Below, piece after piece: positions 26,980 to 35,994 of a stretch of 45,417 nucleotides of DNA (its first letter is position 1; each line of letters opens with the position of its first letter). The translations under genes and the position numbers were made by a program. This stretch comes from Vibrio hibernica (GTDB lineage Bacteria > Pseudomonadota > Gammaproteobacteria > Enterobacterales > Vibrionaceae). The notes beneath the pieces were generated by a model. It had not been told where the DNA came from, did not search any database, and saw only the letters and a list, made by a program, of their open reading frames with translations. The stretch is taken from assembly GCF_015223435.1 (NCBI RefSeq), contig NZ_VHKO01000021.1, positions 1 to 45,417 of the forward strand. Reading direction: 5' to 3'.

Positions 26980-28032
26980 ATGCAAAGTGCCATGCTGCTA
27001 GAAGCGATTGAAAAACAAAGAAAAAGTGAACGTCGACGTATTATGATTATTAGCCTTTTCTGCTTTATTCTTCTGGCTTCATTTATTCTCGATGTCATGA
27101 CTGGCCCTTCAATGCTTGATGCATCTCGAGTAATCAATGCGTTATTAGGATCCATTGGATTACCTTTTCAAGTTGATCCGTCTACCCATGTCATCGTGAC
27201 AAATTTACGTTTACCGATTGCATTAATGGCGATTATTGTCGGCGGTGGTCTAGGAATGGGCGGCGCTGAAATGCAAACCCTGTTAAATAACCCAATGGCG
27301 AGTCCATATACATTGGGCATGGCGGCGGCGGCTGGATTTGGCGCTGCACTGATGCTCTACATAGGATCATTGGGAATGAACAGCGATTATGCCGTCCCTA
27401 TTGGTGCGTTTGTATTCTGTATGCTCTCCGCGTGCTTTTTATTCGCACTTGCTTCAATGAGGCATATTACTTCAGGGCAGTTAATCCTTGCTGGTATCGC
27501 GCTACTATTTTTATTTCAATCCTTACTATCTTTAGTCCAATTCATCTCATCCCCTGAATTAAGCCAACAAATCTTATTTTGGTTATTTGGAAGTTTATCC
27601 AAAGCAACGTGGACTAACGTAGCGATTACATCCGTTGTCATCATTGGTGGTTTCATTCTATTAATGAAAGACTCTTGGAAACTAACCGCGTTGCGACTAG
27701 GTGAAGAACGAGCGAAAAGTGTTGGCGTAAACGTGGCGGCTCTACGATTAAGAACCCTCTTTATTGTCGCGGTGATGACGGCAACAGTAACCAGTTTTGT
27801 CGGGATTATTGGTTTTATTGGGATCGTGGCGCCTAATATTTCAAAAATACTGGTTGGTGAAGATCAACGATTCTTCCTACCTCTCTCTTTTTTGATTGGC
27901 GCATTTCTTCTTTCTACTGCATCGGTGCTATCAAAAGTTATCGTCCCCGGAGCCTTATTTCCTATCGGGATCGTCACTGCCATCATCGGAGTACCTTTCT
28001 TTTTTTGGCTTATTATTATGAAGCGAGGTTAG
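26980..28032 (+). CDS. FecCD-family iron-complex permease
   Basis: The 350-residue protein is a single-length BtuC/FecCD permease with about ten helices, and would act as a homodimer. The N terminus is charged (EKQRKSERRR) before the first helix. Conserved blocks are LRLPIALMAIIVGGGLGMGGAEMQTLLNNPMASPYTLGMAAAAGFGA, the coupling region LGEERAKSVGVNV, and FVGIIGFIGIVAPNISK. It is followed at two bases by its ATPase gene and is divergent from the binding protein. Contrast with the fused FhuB in the same island. Confidence 0.92.
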   Translation: MQSAMLLEAIEKQRKSERRRIMIISLFCFILLASFILDVMTGPSMLDASRVINALLGSIGLPFQVDPSTHVIVTNLRLPIALMAIIVGGGLGMGGAEMQTLLNNPMASPYTLGMAAAAGFGAALMLYIGSLGMNSDYAVPIGAFVFCMLSACFLFALASMRHITSGQLILAGIALLFLFQSLLSLVQFISSPELSQQILFWLFGSLSKATWTNVAITSVVIIGGFILLMKDSWKLTALRLGEERAKSVGVNVAALRLRTLFIVAVMTATVTSFVGIIGFIGIVAPNISKILVGEDQRFFLPLSFLIGAFLLSTASVLSKVIVPGALFPIGIVTAIIGVPFFFWLIIMKRG

Positions 28033-28034
28033 TC

Positions 28035-28808
28035 GTGCTCATTGCAGATCATATACATATTCAGATAGGCGCATTAACCCTCGCTGAAGATATGAGCTTT
28101 CGTTTACCCGAAGGACAAGTCACTGCTATTTTAGGCCCAAATGGCACAGGGAAAAGCACGCTACTAAAAGCATTATTTGGCGATATAAAACTCGATAAAG
28201 GCAGCATCAGTCACTCACAAGAATATCTCTCCTATCAGTCTCTTTCTCAATGGCGAAACCGCTTTGGTTACATGCCTCAAGACATTAATCTTGATGTTAA
28301 TTTAACAGTTATTGAAGTCATATTGTTGGGCCGCTTAGATGCCCTTAGCTTACGCGTTGATGAAAGCATGCTAACGGAAGCATTGAACATCTTAGATAAT
28401 ATGGGACTGTCACATTTAGCGAACCGAAATGTCAGTACGTTAAGTGGTGGTCAAAGCCAAATGGTGCTGTTTGCTCAAGCATTAATGAGAAATCCTAAAA
28501 TCATGATGTTAGATGAACCTGTCAGCGCCCTCGATTTACATCATCAGCATGTCTTGCTTAACCATCTTTGTCACAAAACTCGCACTCAGCAATATGTCTC
28601 CATAATGGTACTACATGATTTAAACCTTGCCGCTCAATATGCGGACAATTTGCTCGTAATGAAGCAGGGAAAACTTGTCGCCTTTGGCGCACCATCCGAT
28701 ATCTTAACCTCAGAATTAATACAAGATGTCTATAACGTAGAAGCGCAGGTATTCATCGATGACAGTGGCATTCCATTTGTAAGAACTCTACGGACAAAAA
28801 CGGCATAA
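28035..28808 (+). CDS. Iron-complex ABC transporter ATPase
   Basis: The ATPase partner of the upstream permease has 257 residues. Walker A is LGPNGTGKST, followed by the Q-loop YMPQDINLDVNLTVIEVILLGRLDAL. The signature is TLSGGQSQMVLFAQAL, with Walker B IMMLDEPVSALD and switch VLHDLN. I choose the GTG at 28035, because GAGG lies eight bases before it and earlier starts sit inside the permease gene. The CH-terminal part resembles FepC/FecE-type ATPases. Confidence 0.92.
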   Translation: MLIADHIHIQIGALTLAEDMSFRLPEGQVTAILGPNGTGKSTLLKALFGDIKLDKGSISHSQEYLSYQSLSQWRNRFGYMPQDINLDVNLTVIEVILLGRLDALSLRVDESMLTEALNILDNMGLSHLANRNVSTLSGGQSQMVLFAQALMRNPKIMMLDEPVSALDLHHQHVLLNHLCHKTRTQQYVSIMVLHDLNLAAQYADNLLVMKQGKLVAFGAPSDILTSELIQDVYNVEAQVFIDDSGIPFVRTLRTKTA

Positions 28809-28851
28809 AAGCATCACAGATAATGTCTTTGAATAAGGTTACAACTCTAAA

Positions 28852-30069
28852 ATGAAATGGAATCATTTACAGCGCGATTGGAATTTATTATCTGCCGCCG
28901 GGCGAGTTTTAGTCTTCAATAGTTTCAGCTTTAATCTTGGCTTTTATATGTTATTGCCTTATTTGGCTGAACATTTACAAAACTTAGGCTTTAGTGGTTG
29001 GTATATTGGATTCATCATTGGTCTGCGCGTACTGAGCCAACAAGGGTTGTTTTTAATCGGAGGAACTCTCGGAGACAAGTTTGGTTATAAAACCATGATC
29101 CTTTGGGGTTGTGTTATTCGCATCATCGGCTTTATCTTACTGGCCGTCAGCACAAACTTTACCACGATTGTATTAGGTGCTTTTTTTACTGGATTTGCTG
29201 GTGCCTTATTTACACCAAGTAGCCAAGCTTACCTTGCTTCAGAGTACCCAGACAACCAAGAAAGAAATCGCGTTTTTGTTCTACAGCGACTCGCCAGTGA
29301 AGCGGGTATGTTAATTGGTCCATTGATCGGGTTAAGTTTATTCACAATGGATTTTTTATGGGTTGGCATAAGTTCAGCGGCTATTTTTTCCATTTTACTG
29401 GTATTACAATGGCACTACTTACCGATCAATACAAAAGTACAACACTCAGATCCAAAGCAGCTATTTTTGCTTGATTGGTGGGTAATGTTACAAAACAAAC
29501 CTTTTATCTACTTTGCACTCGCGACATCCGCTTATCCAATACTTTTCCATCAACTCTACTTAAGTATTCCACATCAAATTAGAACTCAAACCGGCGATCC
29601 ATCGATCATCACCATGGTATTTATGGTGTCATCATTAATGGGTGTATTACTGCAACTTCCCACTAGCCATTGGGTAGAGAAAAAGTTAGGAGTAGCAAAA
29701 GGGATGGGCTTAGGTATATCGATTATGGGTGGTGCATTTCTGATGTTAGATCTGGACACTCCATTTTGGCCTTCATTACCATTTGTTTTATGTGCCGCTT
29801 TGCTCAGTATAGGTTCGATGATGATTTATCCACTAATCGGCGCTTACATACCTCGATTTTCCACCCCATCACGTTTAGCCAGTTATTACGGTTTACATTC
29901 CTGCATTGGTGGTTTTTTCGCTTTTCTCGGTAATTGGATTGCAGGATGGTTACTCGATATACCTGACTTTAATCCCATGTGGCTGTGGGTCGGATTCTCG
30001 TCTATCAGCATCGCTTCAGGAATTTGGTTGTACCATCAAATACTCAGCAGTAATACCTTGCAAGCTTAG
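28852..30069 (+). CDS. MFS transporter (MdtH-like), possible siderophore or drug exporter
   Basis: The 405-residue protein has twelve predicted helices and the MFS loop 2-3 motif GGTLGDKFGYKTM. The preceding GLRVLSQQGLFL and following RIIGF resemble the MdtH drug-efflux group. It follows the ATPase gene at 43 bases and is likely co-transcribed with the iron importer. MFS proteins at such loci often export siderophores or recycle them, but no siderophore biosynthesis genes are in the window. Its stop codon directly abuts the stop of the convergent gene. Confidence 0.85.
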   Translation: MKWNHLQRDWNLLSAAGRVLVFNSFSFNLGFYMLLPYLAEHLQNLGFSGWYIGFIIGLRVLSQQGLFLIGGTLGDKFGYKTMILWGCVIRIIGFILLAVSTNFTTIVLGAFFTGFAGALFTPSSQAYLASEYPDNQERNRVFVLQRLASEAGMLIGPLIGLSLFTMDFLWVGISSAAIFSILLVLQWHYLPINTKVQHSDPKQLFLLDWWVMLQNKPFIYFALATSAYPILFHQLYLSIPHQIRTQTGDPSIITMVFMVSSLMGVLLQLPTSHWVEKKLGVAKGMGLGISIMGGAFLMLDLDTPFWPSLPFVLCAALLSIGSMMIYPLIGAYIPRFSTPSRLASYYGLHSCIGGFFAFLGNWIAGWLLDIPDFNPMWLWVGFSSISIASGIWLYHQILSSNTLQA

Positions 30070-31101
30070 CTACAACAGTAATTGCAACTTGTGCTCTATC
30101 ACTGGGTCATCCGGTGCAATCTGTTGCGCTACTTCCAAAAGTTGTACGGCATCTTGAGGGTTTGATTGTTGATGCTTAAGGGCAATATTCACTAAGGTCT
30201 GAACATCAATTTTTGCCTGATGTTCTTGCACGTGCTCTTTCTTTTCATCAATCAATACATTGTGTGCCTTGCTCAGTAGTTGCAAACGATGAACAGAGTT
30301 AGCATTGGCCTTATTGAGTTTATGATAATAGTCCTCTTTCAAGCGAAGTGTTTTGGTTTGATGACGAAACTGAGCAATATCTATTTGTTGATGGCGAATA
30401 AAATCCACAGCGACTTGCTTATAAAAACCAAATTTATTGAGATAGGTTGCATGAGTGCCATGCCCCATACCAAAGACTCTTAAATGCGTCAATTCGGGGT
30501 AACGCTTTGCATGCAATCGATCGATTTTATTGGTCGGATCATAAATAATATAACCTTTGGCATTCCCAAGATCCAAATCGTGATAATCACCTTCCCAATC
30601 AAACTGTTGAGCAATTTCAGTGCTGGTTCTGTTATCCCATGGGGCGAGATTTTTGTTCTTAGTACTGACAGGATGAAATAGCAGTACCTGATTTAATTTA
30701 AGTAATTTCGAAAAAGCACCAATAGCAAAACCACCTCGACTCAGTCCATAACCTAAACGAGACTCGAAGGGCGTAAGTAATGTTGATAATTGCTCGAGAA
30801 AGAAAATGACGTTGCGGTTACGAAACCAGTTACTTTTACCCAGATGCTGAAAGGCAATAATGTTAACGTTTTGTTTCTGGGCAAGTGTATAACCCCAAGG
30901 CGAAAAGTCCGAATGTAAGTCCTGTTCTTGTAGATTGGTGCCCGCAGGCGAGAAGGTGAACAGTAAGGGTTTGTTAAGATCAACAAATTGATATTTCACA
31001 AAAACACCGTCAAGTATATCCTCTCCAGACATTGGTAGCCTCGCTTGCTTCTCTTGTCGATCAAGCGCTGACCATTCATCCAACCAATACAGTAACTTCA
31101 T
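30070..31101 (-). CDS. Alpha/beta-hydrolase-like protein with C-terminal TPR-like extension (paralogue A)
   Basis: The 343-residue protein has no signal peptide, so it is probably cytoplasmic. Residues 1-~250 look like an alpha/beta-hydrolase fold. The nucleophile elbow is GYGLSRGG (Ser121). Acid candidates are Asp188 or Asp194 in YDPTNKIDRLH, and the candidate histidine is in GMGHGTH (His214). Residues ~258-343 form a charged helical extension ending with a TPR-like unit (VNIALKHQQSNPQDAVQLLEVAQQIAPDDP). It is closely similar along its first 255 residues to the next gene. A strong GGAGGG precedes the ATG. Function is unrecognised; location suggests a link to iron or siderophore handling. Confidence 0.75.
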   Translation of the reverse strand: MKLLYWLDEWSALDRQEKQARLPMSGEDILDGVFVKYQFVDLNKPLLFTFSPAGTNLQEQDLHSDFSPWGYTLAQKQNVNIIAFQHLGKSNWFRNRNVIFFLEQLSTLLTPFESRLGYGLSRGGFAIGAFSKLLKLNQVLLFHPVSTKNKNLAPWDNRTSTEIAQQFDWEGDYHDLDLGNAKGYIIYDPTNKIDRLHAKRYPELTHLRVFGMGHGTHATYLNKFGFYKQVAVDFIRHQQIDIAQFRHQTKTLRLKEDYYHKLNKANANSVHRLQLLSKAHNVLIDEKKEHVQEHQAKIDVQTLVNIALKHQQSNPQDAVQLLEVAQQIAPDDPVIEHKLQLLL

Positions 31102-31170
31102 TTACCCTCCATCTAAATTGCCCTTAAGCAATTGTCTTAAAATTTATTATTTTCACCATAAATGGTGTCA

Positions 31171-31944
31171 TCAATTCTCTATTAAAAACTGGGTTTTGGC
31201 TTGTTCGCTAAATTGAGAAATATCTATTTTCTGGTGCTGGATAAATTGCTCGACCATCTGGTTGTAAAAATCTTTCCTATCCAAATCATTAGGATGTACG
31301 CCATGGCCCATACCGACGACTTTAAAATGAGTCAATTCAGGGTAACGTTGTGCATGACGCCGATCTATATCGTTGGTGGGATCATAAATAATATAGCCAT
31401 GGGCTTCTCCCAGATCTCGATCATGATAATTATCTTCCCAATTAAACTGCTGTGCTAATTCAGTGCTAGAACGGTCATCCCATGGCACTAGAGATTTATT
31501 TTTACTGCTCACCGGATAAAACAATAAAATATGGTCAAGCTTGAGCAGATTAGCGAACGCGCCAATGGCAAACCCTCCTCGGCTTAAGCCATAACCTAAA
31601 CGGCACGGAAACGGCGTCAACATCATGGATAGTTGTTCAAGAAAGTCGATTAAGTTAGAGCTGCGGAACCAATTGCTAACACCGAGGTGTTGGAAAGAAA
31701 TAATATTCACTTTTTGCTGTTGAGCTAATTGATAACCCCAAGGAGAAAAATGTGGGTGTAAGTCCTGCTCTTTTATATCGGTGCCGGAAGGAGAAAAAGT
31801 AAACAGTAATGGTTTGTTTAAATCCACTAAGTCATATTTAACAAACACGTTATCTAGCAGGCTGGATCCGGAGAATGGTAATTTGGATTGCTGATCGTCT
31901 TGAGAAAGAGATAACCATTCACTCAACCAGTACAATAACTTCAT
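31171..31944 (-). CDS. Alpha/beta-hydrolase-like protein (paralogue B)
   Basis: The 257-residue protein aligns without gaps to paralogue A for ~250 residues; by eye about two-thirds of positions are identical. It keeps the same catalytic-looking residues: Ser121 in GYGLSRGG, Asp188/Asp194 in YDPTNDIDRRH, and His214 in GMGHGVH. It lacks the helical extension of A. There is no signal peptide. AGAGGA lies before the ATG. It sits 74 bases after the AraC-like gene and 69 bases before A on the same strand, so the pair arose by tandem duplication and may be transcribed with the TonB2 unit. I do not recognise a characterised homologue. Confidence 0.75.
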   Translation of the reverse strand: MKLLYWLSEWLSLSQDDQQSKLPFSGSSLLDNVFVKYDLVDLNKPLLFTFSPSGTDIKEQDLHPHFSPWGYQLAQQQKVNIISFQHLGVSNWFRSSNLIDFLEQLSMMLTPFPCRLGYGLSRGGFAIGAFANLLKLDHILLFYPVSSKNKSLVPWDDRSSTELAQQFNWEDNYHDRDLGEAHGYIIYDPTNDIDRRHAQRYPELTHFKVVGMGHGVHPNDLDRKDFYNQMVEQFIQHQKIDISQFSEQAKTQFLIEN

Positions 31945-32018
31945 TTATCCTCTCTGTTGAGCTGTATGGACGGCGCACTTTATCAAAAAAGTAAGAAAAA
32001 TGATAGATGACAGGCTTT

Positions 32019-33026
32019 CTACGCAATCGGCAGCCAATACTCCATATACGCTTGCGGGCTATCTGCTTGATAATCCGGGCTATATATTTCCAACTCAATT
32101 CCATCGATGCCACGGTAACCACTATTTGGCAACCAATGTGAGATCAACCATTCCAATCGGTGTTTTAATCCGCTAATTGGACCAACATGAGGTAGCACAA
32201 CATATTCTTGTGTTGGAACCTCGAAATAATGAAGCGAGCGTTGGTCTACGTTGGTGCTGGTGCTAATAGATAGACTACCAGTAGGTAAACTTTCAACAGG
32301 CATGCCAGCCCAATAGTCGAGAGTTTGCGGTTCAAGAGACGGATATTCAATCACATCACGGGAGGCATCAACGACGCCAATAAAGGGTTGAGATGATGGG
32401 GATGTAAAACATGATGAGTGTTGATGGAATCGCTGCCAAATTTTTGGCACTTCACTCTCAAAATTAGGGTTGAGAGAAAAGAGTCCTGTTATTGCGCCGC
32501 GGCAACCTTCAATTAAAAATTGCGGTTTATGCTCGATGCGGATCTGAATAAACCTGGGATCGATTGGGTTATCAAACAATGCATATCCAGCACTATGATT
32601 GGCTTTTGAGGCTAACATTAAAGCGGTGATCGGTTGGCGTAATCCTGTGCGCAAACCTCTTTGTTTATACGCCCGAGGGGAGCAAGAAAAGAACTGTTTA
32701 AAAGCGCGGCTAAAACTAATTTCCGAACTAAAACCAAATTGAAAAGCAATGTCTACAATGCGTTCTGAGCGTGAACACAATAATAACTCTGCCGCCTTAC
32801 TTAGTTTAATCTCACGAACATATTGCGCGACACTCAAGCCAGTTTTGGCACTAAATACACGCTGTAATTGCCAGCGAGACCAACAACTTTTTTGGGACAA
32901 ATCATCAAGCGTTAACGGCAAATCCAAATGATGGTGGATATAATCCAGCACCTTTTCAATACGATTAAAGTGCGCTCCAAAATTAGCGCCGATCTCATCA
33001 TTTACCGTCACCTCAACAGCAATCAT
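32019..33026 (-). CDS. Rob-like AraC-family regulator with C-terminal GyrI-like domain
   Basis: The 335-residue protein begins with an AraC/XylS DNA-binding domain (about residues 20-120) carrying two helix-turn-helices. These include LDDLSQKSCWSRWQLQRVFSAKTG and IVDIAFQFGFSSEISFSRAFKQFFSCSPRAYK. A GyrI-like effector-binding domain follows (about 170-335), with IRIEHKPQFLIEG at its start. It ends with HVGPISGLKHRLEWLISHWLP and a tail of the family type ELEIYSPD. Such proteins sense small amphipathic molecules. The ATG shares one base with the TPR stop (TAATG), so it is translationally coupled to the TonB2 operon. Its targets are not known. Confidence 0.9.
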   Translation of the reverse strand: MIAVEVTVNDEIGANFGAHFNRIEKVLDYIHHHLDLPLTLDDLSQKSCWSRWQLQRVFSAKTGLSVAQYVREIKLSKAAELLLCSRSERIVDIAFQFGFSSEISFSRAFKQFFSCSPRAYKQRGLRTGLRQPITALMLASKANHSAGYALFDNPIDPRFIQIRIEHKPQFLIEGCRGAITGLFSLNPNFESEVPKIWQRFHQHSSCFTSPSSQPFIGVVDASRDVIEYPSLEPQTLDYWAGMPVESLPTGSLSISTSTNVDQRSLHYFEVPTQEYVVLPHVGPISGLKHRLEWLISHWLPNSGYRGIDGIELEIYSPDYQADSPQAYMEYWLPIA

Positions 33027-34342
33027 TACGCGGCAAACACCTCCGAATTTTGCTCTACTTTTGAGGGTTCATCTTGTTGTTCTTTATTTTCTAAAAAGAC
33101 AATCCAAGTCTGCGCTGAGGCCGATGGTTGTTTTTCATTTAAACGTTTTGCTTCTGCTAATGCATCGTTGTATTTCTCTAACCGATACAATAATTGAATT
33201 TTTGCCAATCCAAATTCCTTCACTTTCGCATAAGGCTTAGCTTTATCTATCACTTTATTGGCTTCTACATAATGCTTTTGCTGAATTAATAATTGCGATA
33301 ATGGCCAATAATATTGAGCATCACGATGCGCTAGTGATTGCCAAGTTTCAATCGCTTTTGGCCATTCACGCGCTACCTGCCAATATTGCGCTTGAAGTTT
33401 ATGATTCGCGATAGTTTTGGTTTCTGGAAATTGGTTAAACATTTCACCTAAAATACGCGCAGCACGTTCTGGTATTTTATTTTGTGCATACAATTGTGAT
33501 AAAGCTTTATAGTCGTTCGCGGTAAAATCTAACGCTTGTTTTTTGGCTAAGGCATAAGTACTTAAAGCTGCCTCGTTACGCCCTTGTTGTAATTGAGCAG
33601 AAATCTGTTGTTGCCACCAGCTCTTATTATCCGGTTCAAGTCGGATCAAGTTACTCAATGTGCTTTCGGCATTTTTCCATTGTTTTAATCGTAACTCTGC
33701 CACCACTTGGATCCGTAGCGCTTGAAGTTTTTGTTTAGCATCTTGCGCTCGGTACAAAACAATATAACGCTTAACTTGTTGCCAATTCTGTTGCTGGTAA
33801 TAACTGGCTGCAATACGAAAATACAGTTGATTAACATCTTTGGCATGCGATGATTTTTCTTTACCTGTCGCGTCATATTTCACCGCTAAGGTTTTTTGAT
33901 AGGCTGAAACCGCACCAGAAAAATCTTGCTGAGAATATAAAATATCGCCCAGCATTCTTTGTGTTTGCCACTGAGCTTTCGGCTCTAACGCCTTTAAGTT
34001 AACCGACGTGGTTAAAGCTTTGATCGATTGTTTAGGCTGCTCAGCCTGCCAATAATAAATACCTAAAACTCGATTAACGAACGCAGTGTCATAATCATTT
34101 TTGGGCGTAAAACTGCTGAGCACTTCAATCGCTTTCGGCAAATGCCCTTCTTGTTCTAATTGACTCGCTTGAACCAATTTTTTTCCGGTATATGGAGTGA
34201 CGTTTTGACTAAATACTAAGCTAGAAAAACTGAGTAATAGGCACAGCGTCACAACCTGAAAGCAGCATTTAGCTACATGAGAAGATAGGCTATTAAGTTT
34301 GCATATTATCGATTGAGCTATCGGTTGAGTTAACGTCATCAT
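33026..34342 (-). CDS. Periplasmic TPR protein of the TonB2 operon
   Basis: The 438-residue protein has a signal-like hydrophobic segment at about 27-46 (VVTLCLLLSFSSLVFS) and then a run of TPR-type helical hairpins to the C terminus. Examples are NRVLGIYYWQAEQPKQSIKAL, MLGDILYSQQDFSGAVSAYQ, and the later FGLAKIQLLYRLEKYNDALAEAKRL. It overlaps tonB2 by four bases. TPR proteins at this position are a constant neighbour of Vibrio TonB2 systems and may scaffold the complex; a specific activity is not established here. Confidence 0.85.
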   Translation of the reverse strand: MMTLTQPIAQSIICKLNSLSSHVAKCCFQVVTLCLLLSFSSLVFSQNVTPYTGKKLVQASQLEQEGHLPKAIEVLSSFTPKNDYDTAFVNRVLGIYYWQAEQPKQSIKALTTSVNLKALEPKAQWQTQRMLGDILYSQQDFSGAVSAYQKTLAVKYDATGKEKSSHAKDVNQLYFRIAASYYQQQNWQQVKRYIVLYRAQDAKQKLQALRIQVVAELRLKQWKNAESTLSNLIRLEPDNKSWWQQQISAQLQQGRNEAALSTYALAKKQALDFTANDYKALSQLYAQNKIPERAARILGEMFNQFPETKTIANHKLQAQYWQVAREWPKAIETWQSLAHRDAQYYWPLSQLLIQQKHYVEANKVIDKAKPYAKVKEFGLAKIQLLYRLEKYNDALAEAKRLNEKQPSASAQTWIVFLENKEQQDEPSKVEQNSEVFAA

Positions 34343-35034
34343 TGGCTGATCTTAAATTCAATTTTCACTTGTTGATTAGGCTGCTTCACGGCTTTACCAC
34401 CTTCGATCTGTGGTTGGTATTTCCAATTTCTTAATGCTTGCACGGCGGAGCGAACGAAAGCTTTACTTGGCTGCGCTTGAACCACTTGAATATCTTCCGG
34501 TCTACCCGATTCATTAATGGTAAAAGACATCACGACAAACCCTTCCACTCGACGTTGTAACATGCGCGATGGATAATTGGGTTCAGCTCGATACAAAGGC
34601 ATCGCTTGTTGCTGCTGCCCGATATCACCCACTGAAGGCCCATTTGCCATCGAGGTATCAATGGTTGGCATATTAACGGCAACACCAAAATCGGATAACG
34701 CCAAGCTAGTATCGAGTGTCGCTTGTGGTGCATCCAGCTGAGGACTTGCCATTGCAGGACTTGATGGCGAAGATAATTCCTGTGGTTGCTCGGGCACTTT
34801 TGGCGGCTCTGGTAATTGGCGCTGCCGGCGTTGCGATTGAGAATCTTGCTCTTGCATCACCATATCAAACATCAAAGCAGGTCCATTATCAGTTGCACCT
34901 TTTTTAACGCTACCCACCATCCACGACATAAAGCAAAACAATGCTATCGCGGTTACTAAGGCTAAAGGTATCGCTATCAACATTCGCTTGAGAGAATGAT
35001 GTGCATCTAATTGAGGATTAAATATCTCACTCAT
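34339..35034 (-). CDS. tonB2: TonB2 energy-transducing protein
   Basis: TonB2 carries proton-motive energy from ExbB/ExbD to outer-membrane receptors. The 231-residue protein has a cytoplasmic start and one N-terminal helix (IPLALVTAIALFCFMSWMV). A short proline- and glutamine-rich spacer (PEPPKVPEQPQEL) leads to the C-terminal TonB domain with YPSRMLQRRVEGFVVMSFTINESG and ALRNWKYQP. The short spacer, compared with TonB1 types, and the gene order mark it as TonB2. A second TonB system may exist outside the window. Confidence 0.93.
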   Translation of the reverse strand: MSEIFNPQLDAHHSLKRMLIAIPLALVTAIALFCFMSWMVGSVKKGATDNGPALMFDMVMQEQDSQSQRRQRQLPEPPKVPEQPQELSSPSSPAMASPQLDAPQATLDTSLALSDFGVAVNMPTIDTSMANGPSVGDIGQQQQAMPLYRAEPNYPSRMLQRRVEGFVVMSFTINESGRPEDIQVVQAQPSKAFVRSAVQALRNWKYQPQIEGGKAVKQPNQQVKIEFKISQ

Positions 35035-35047
35035 CCGTCAATTACCC

Positions 35048-35455
35048 TTACTGTTTCGCTTGAGTGGCAATGGCGATTTTATTGATGCCAGCACCTTTCG
35101 CTGCATCCATCACTTCAACCACAGTGCCGTTATAAGCATGTTTATCCGCTTGAATCACTAAACTGGCATCAGGATCATCCAGCGCCAATTTTTCGAGCGT
35201 AGCTTGAACACGTTCCACATCCACACGGCGTTTATCAATATACACATCATTGCCTGCCGTGATGGCGACAAAAATGCCGCTATTCTTTTGACTAGTTGAA
35301 TGTGACGCCGCCGGACGGTTAACTTCGACACCCGACTCATGTACAAACGAGCTGGTCACGATGAAGAAAATCAACATGATGAATACGATATCAAGCATCG
35401 AGGTTAAATCGACTTGTGCTTCTTCTTTTGCTTTTGTGGGACGAACTAATCTCAT
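35048..35455 (-). CDS. exbD2: ExbD2, proton-channel subunit of the TonB2 complex
   Basis: The 135-residue protein has one N-terminal helix with the essential aspartate in LTSMLDIVFIMLIFFIVTSSF. A periplasmic domain ends VMDAAKGAGINKIAIAT. It forms the proton path with ExbB2. It overlaps exbB2 by four bases and lies 13 bases before tonB2. Confidence 0.95.
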   Translation of the reverse strand: MRLVRPTKAKEEAQVDLTSMLDIVFIMLIFFIVTSSFVHESGVEVNRPAASHSTSQKNSGIFVAITAGNDVYIDKRRVDVERVQATLEKLALDDPDASLVIQADKHAYNGTVVEVMDAAKGAGINKIAIATQAKQ

Positions 35456-35994
35456 TCGCCGCTCCTTAATTGTTGTTCTAAGTGCAAGGCTTTACGCGTT
35501 GCCACTTTAACTAATCGGGAATGTGCAAACATGCCAGCCAATGCTGCGACCATGCCTGCCATTGTAGGAAGGGTTGCCATTGAAATACCAGATGCCATCA
35601 GTTTTGGATCGCTACTGCCAGAAACGGACATTAAATCAAATACCGCGATCATGCCGGTGACGGTTCCTAGCAAACCCAACATAGGACACAAGCTCACGAG
35701 AACTTTTATCAAGTCCAAATGTTGATTTAGCATCAAATTCGCTTGCTGTAACATGCCTTCTTTTTGGGCTAACGCGAACCATGAATCATGCTCATTGCGC
35801 CGCTTCCAACGCTCTACCCAGCCTGCTTTAACATGCTGATAAGAGAAACTCAAAAATAGAATTCTCTCAATGATCAATAACCAACAAATAAAGACGACAA
35901 CAGCCAACCACCATAAAACTTGCCCACCACGGGACATAAACTCCCACAGTGTGGATGATAAAAGGTCAGGAAAATAACTTGCTAGCCAGGCCAT
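35452..35994 (-). CDS. exbB2: ExbB2, proton-channel subunit of the TonB2 complex
   Basis: The 180-residue protein has three helices. The conserved MotA/TolQ/ExbB block is LVSLCPMLGLLGTVTGMIAVFDLMSVSGSSDPKLMASGISMATLPTMAGMVAA-like and spans roughly residues 97-150. It is the short ExbB form usual for TonB2 systems. The start codon shares one base with the ttpC stop. Confidence 0.95.
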   Translation of the reverse strand: MAWLASYFPDLLSSTLWEFMSRGGQVLWWLAVVVFICWLLIIERILFLSFSYQHVKAGWVERWKRRNEHDSWFALAQKEGMLQQANLMLNQHLDLIKVLVSLCPMLGLLGTVTGMIAVFDLMSVSGSSDPKLMASGISMATLPTMAGMVAALAGMFAHSRLVKVATRKALHLEQQLRSGE

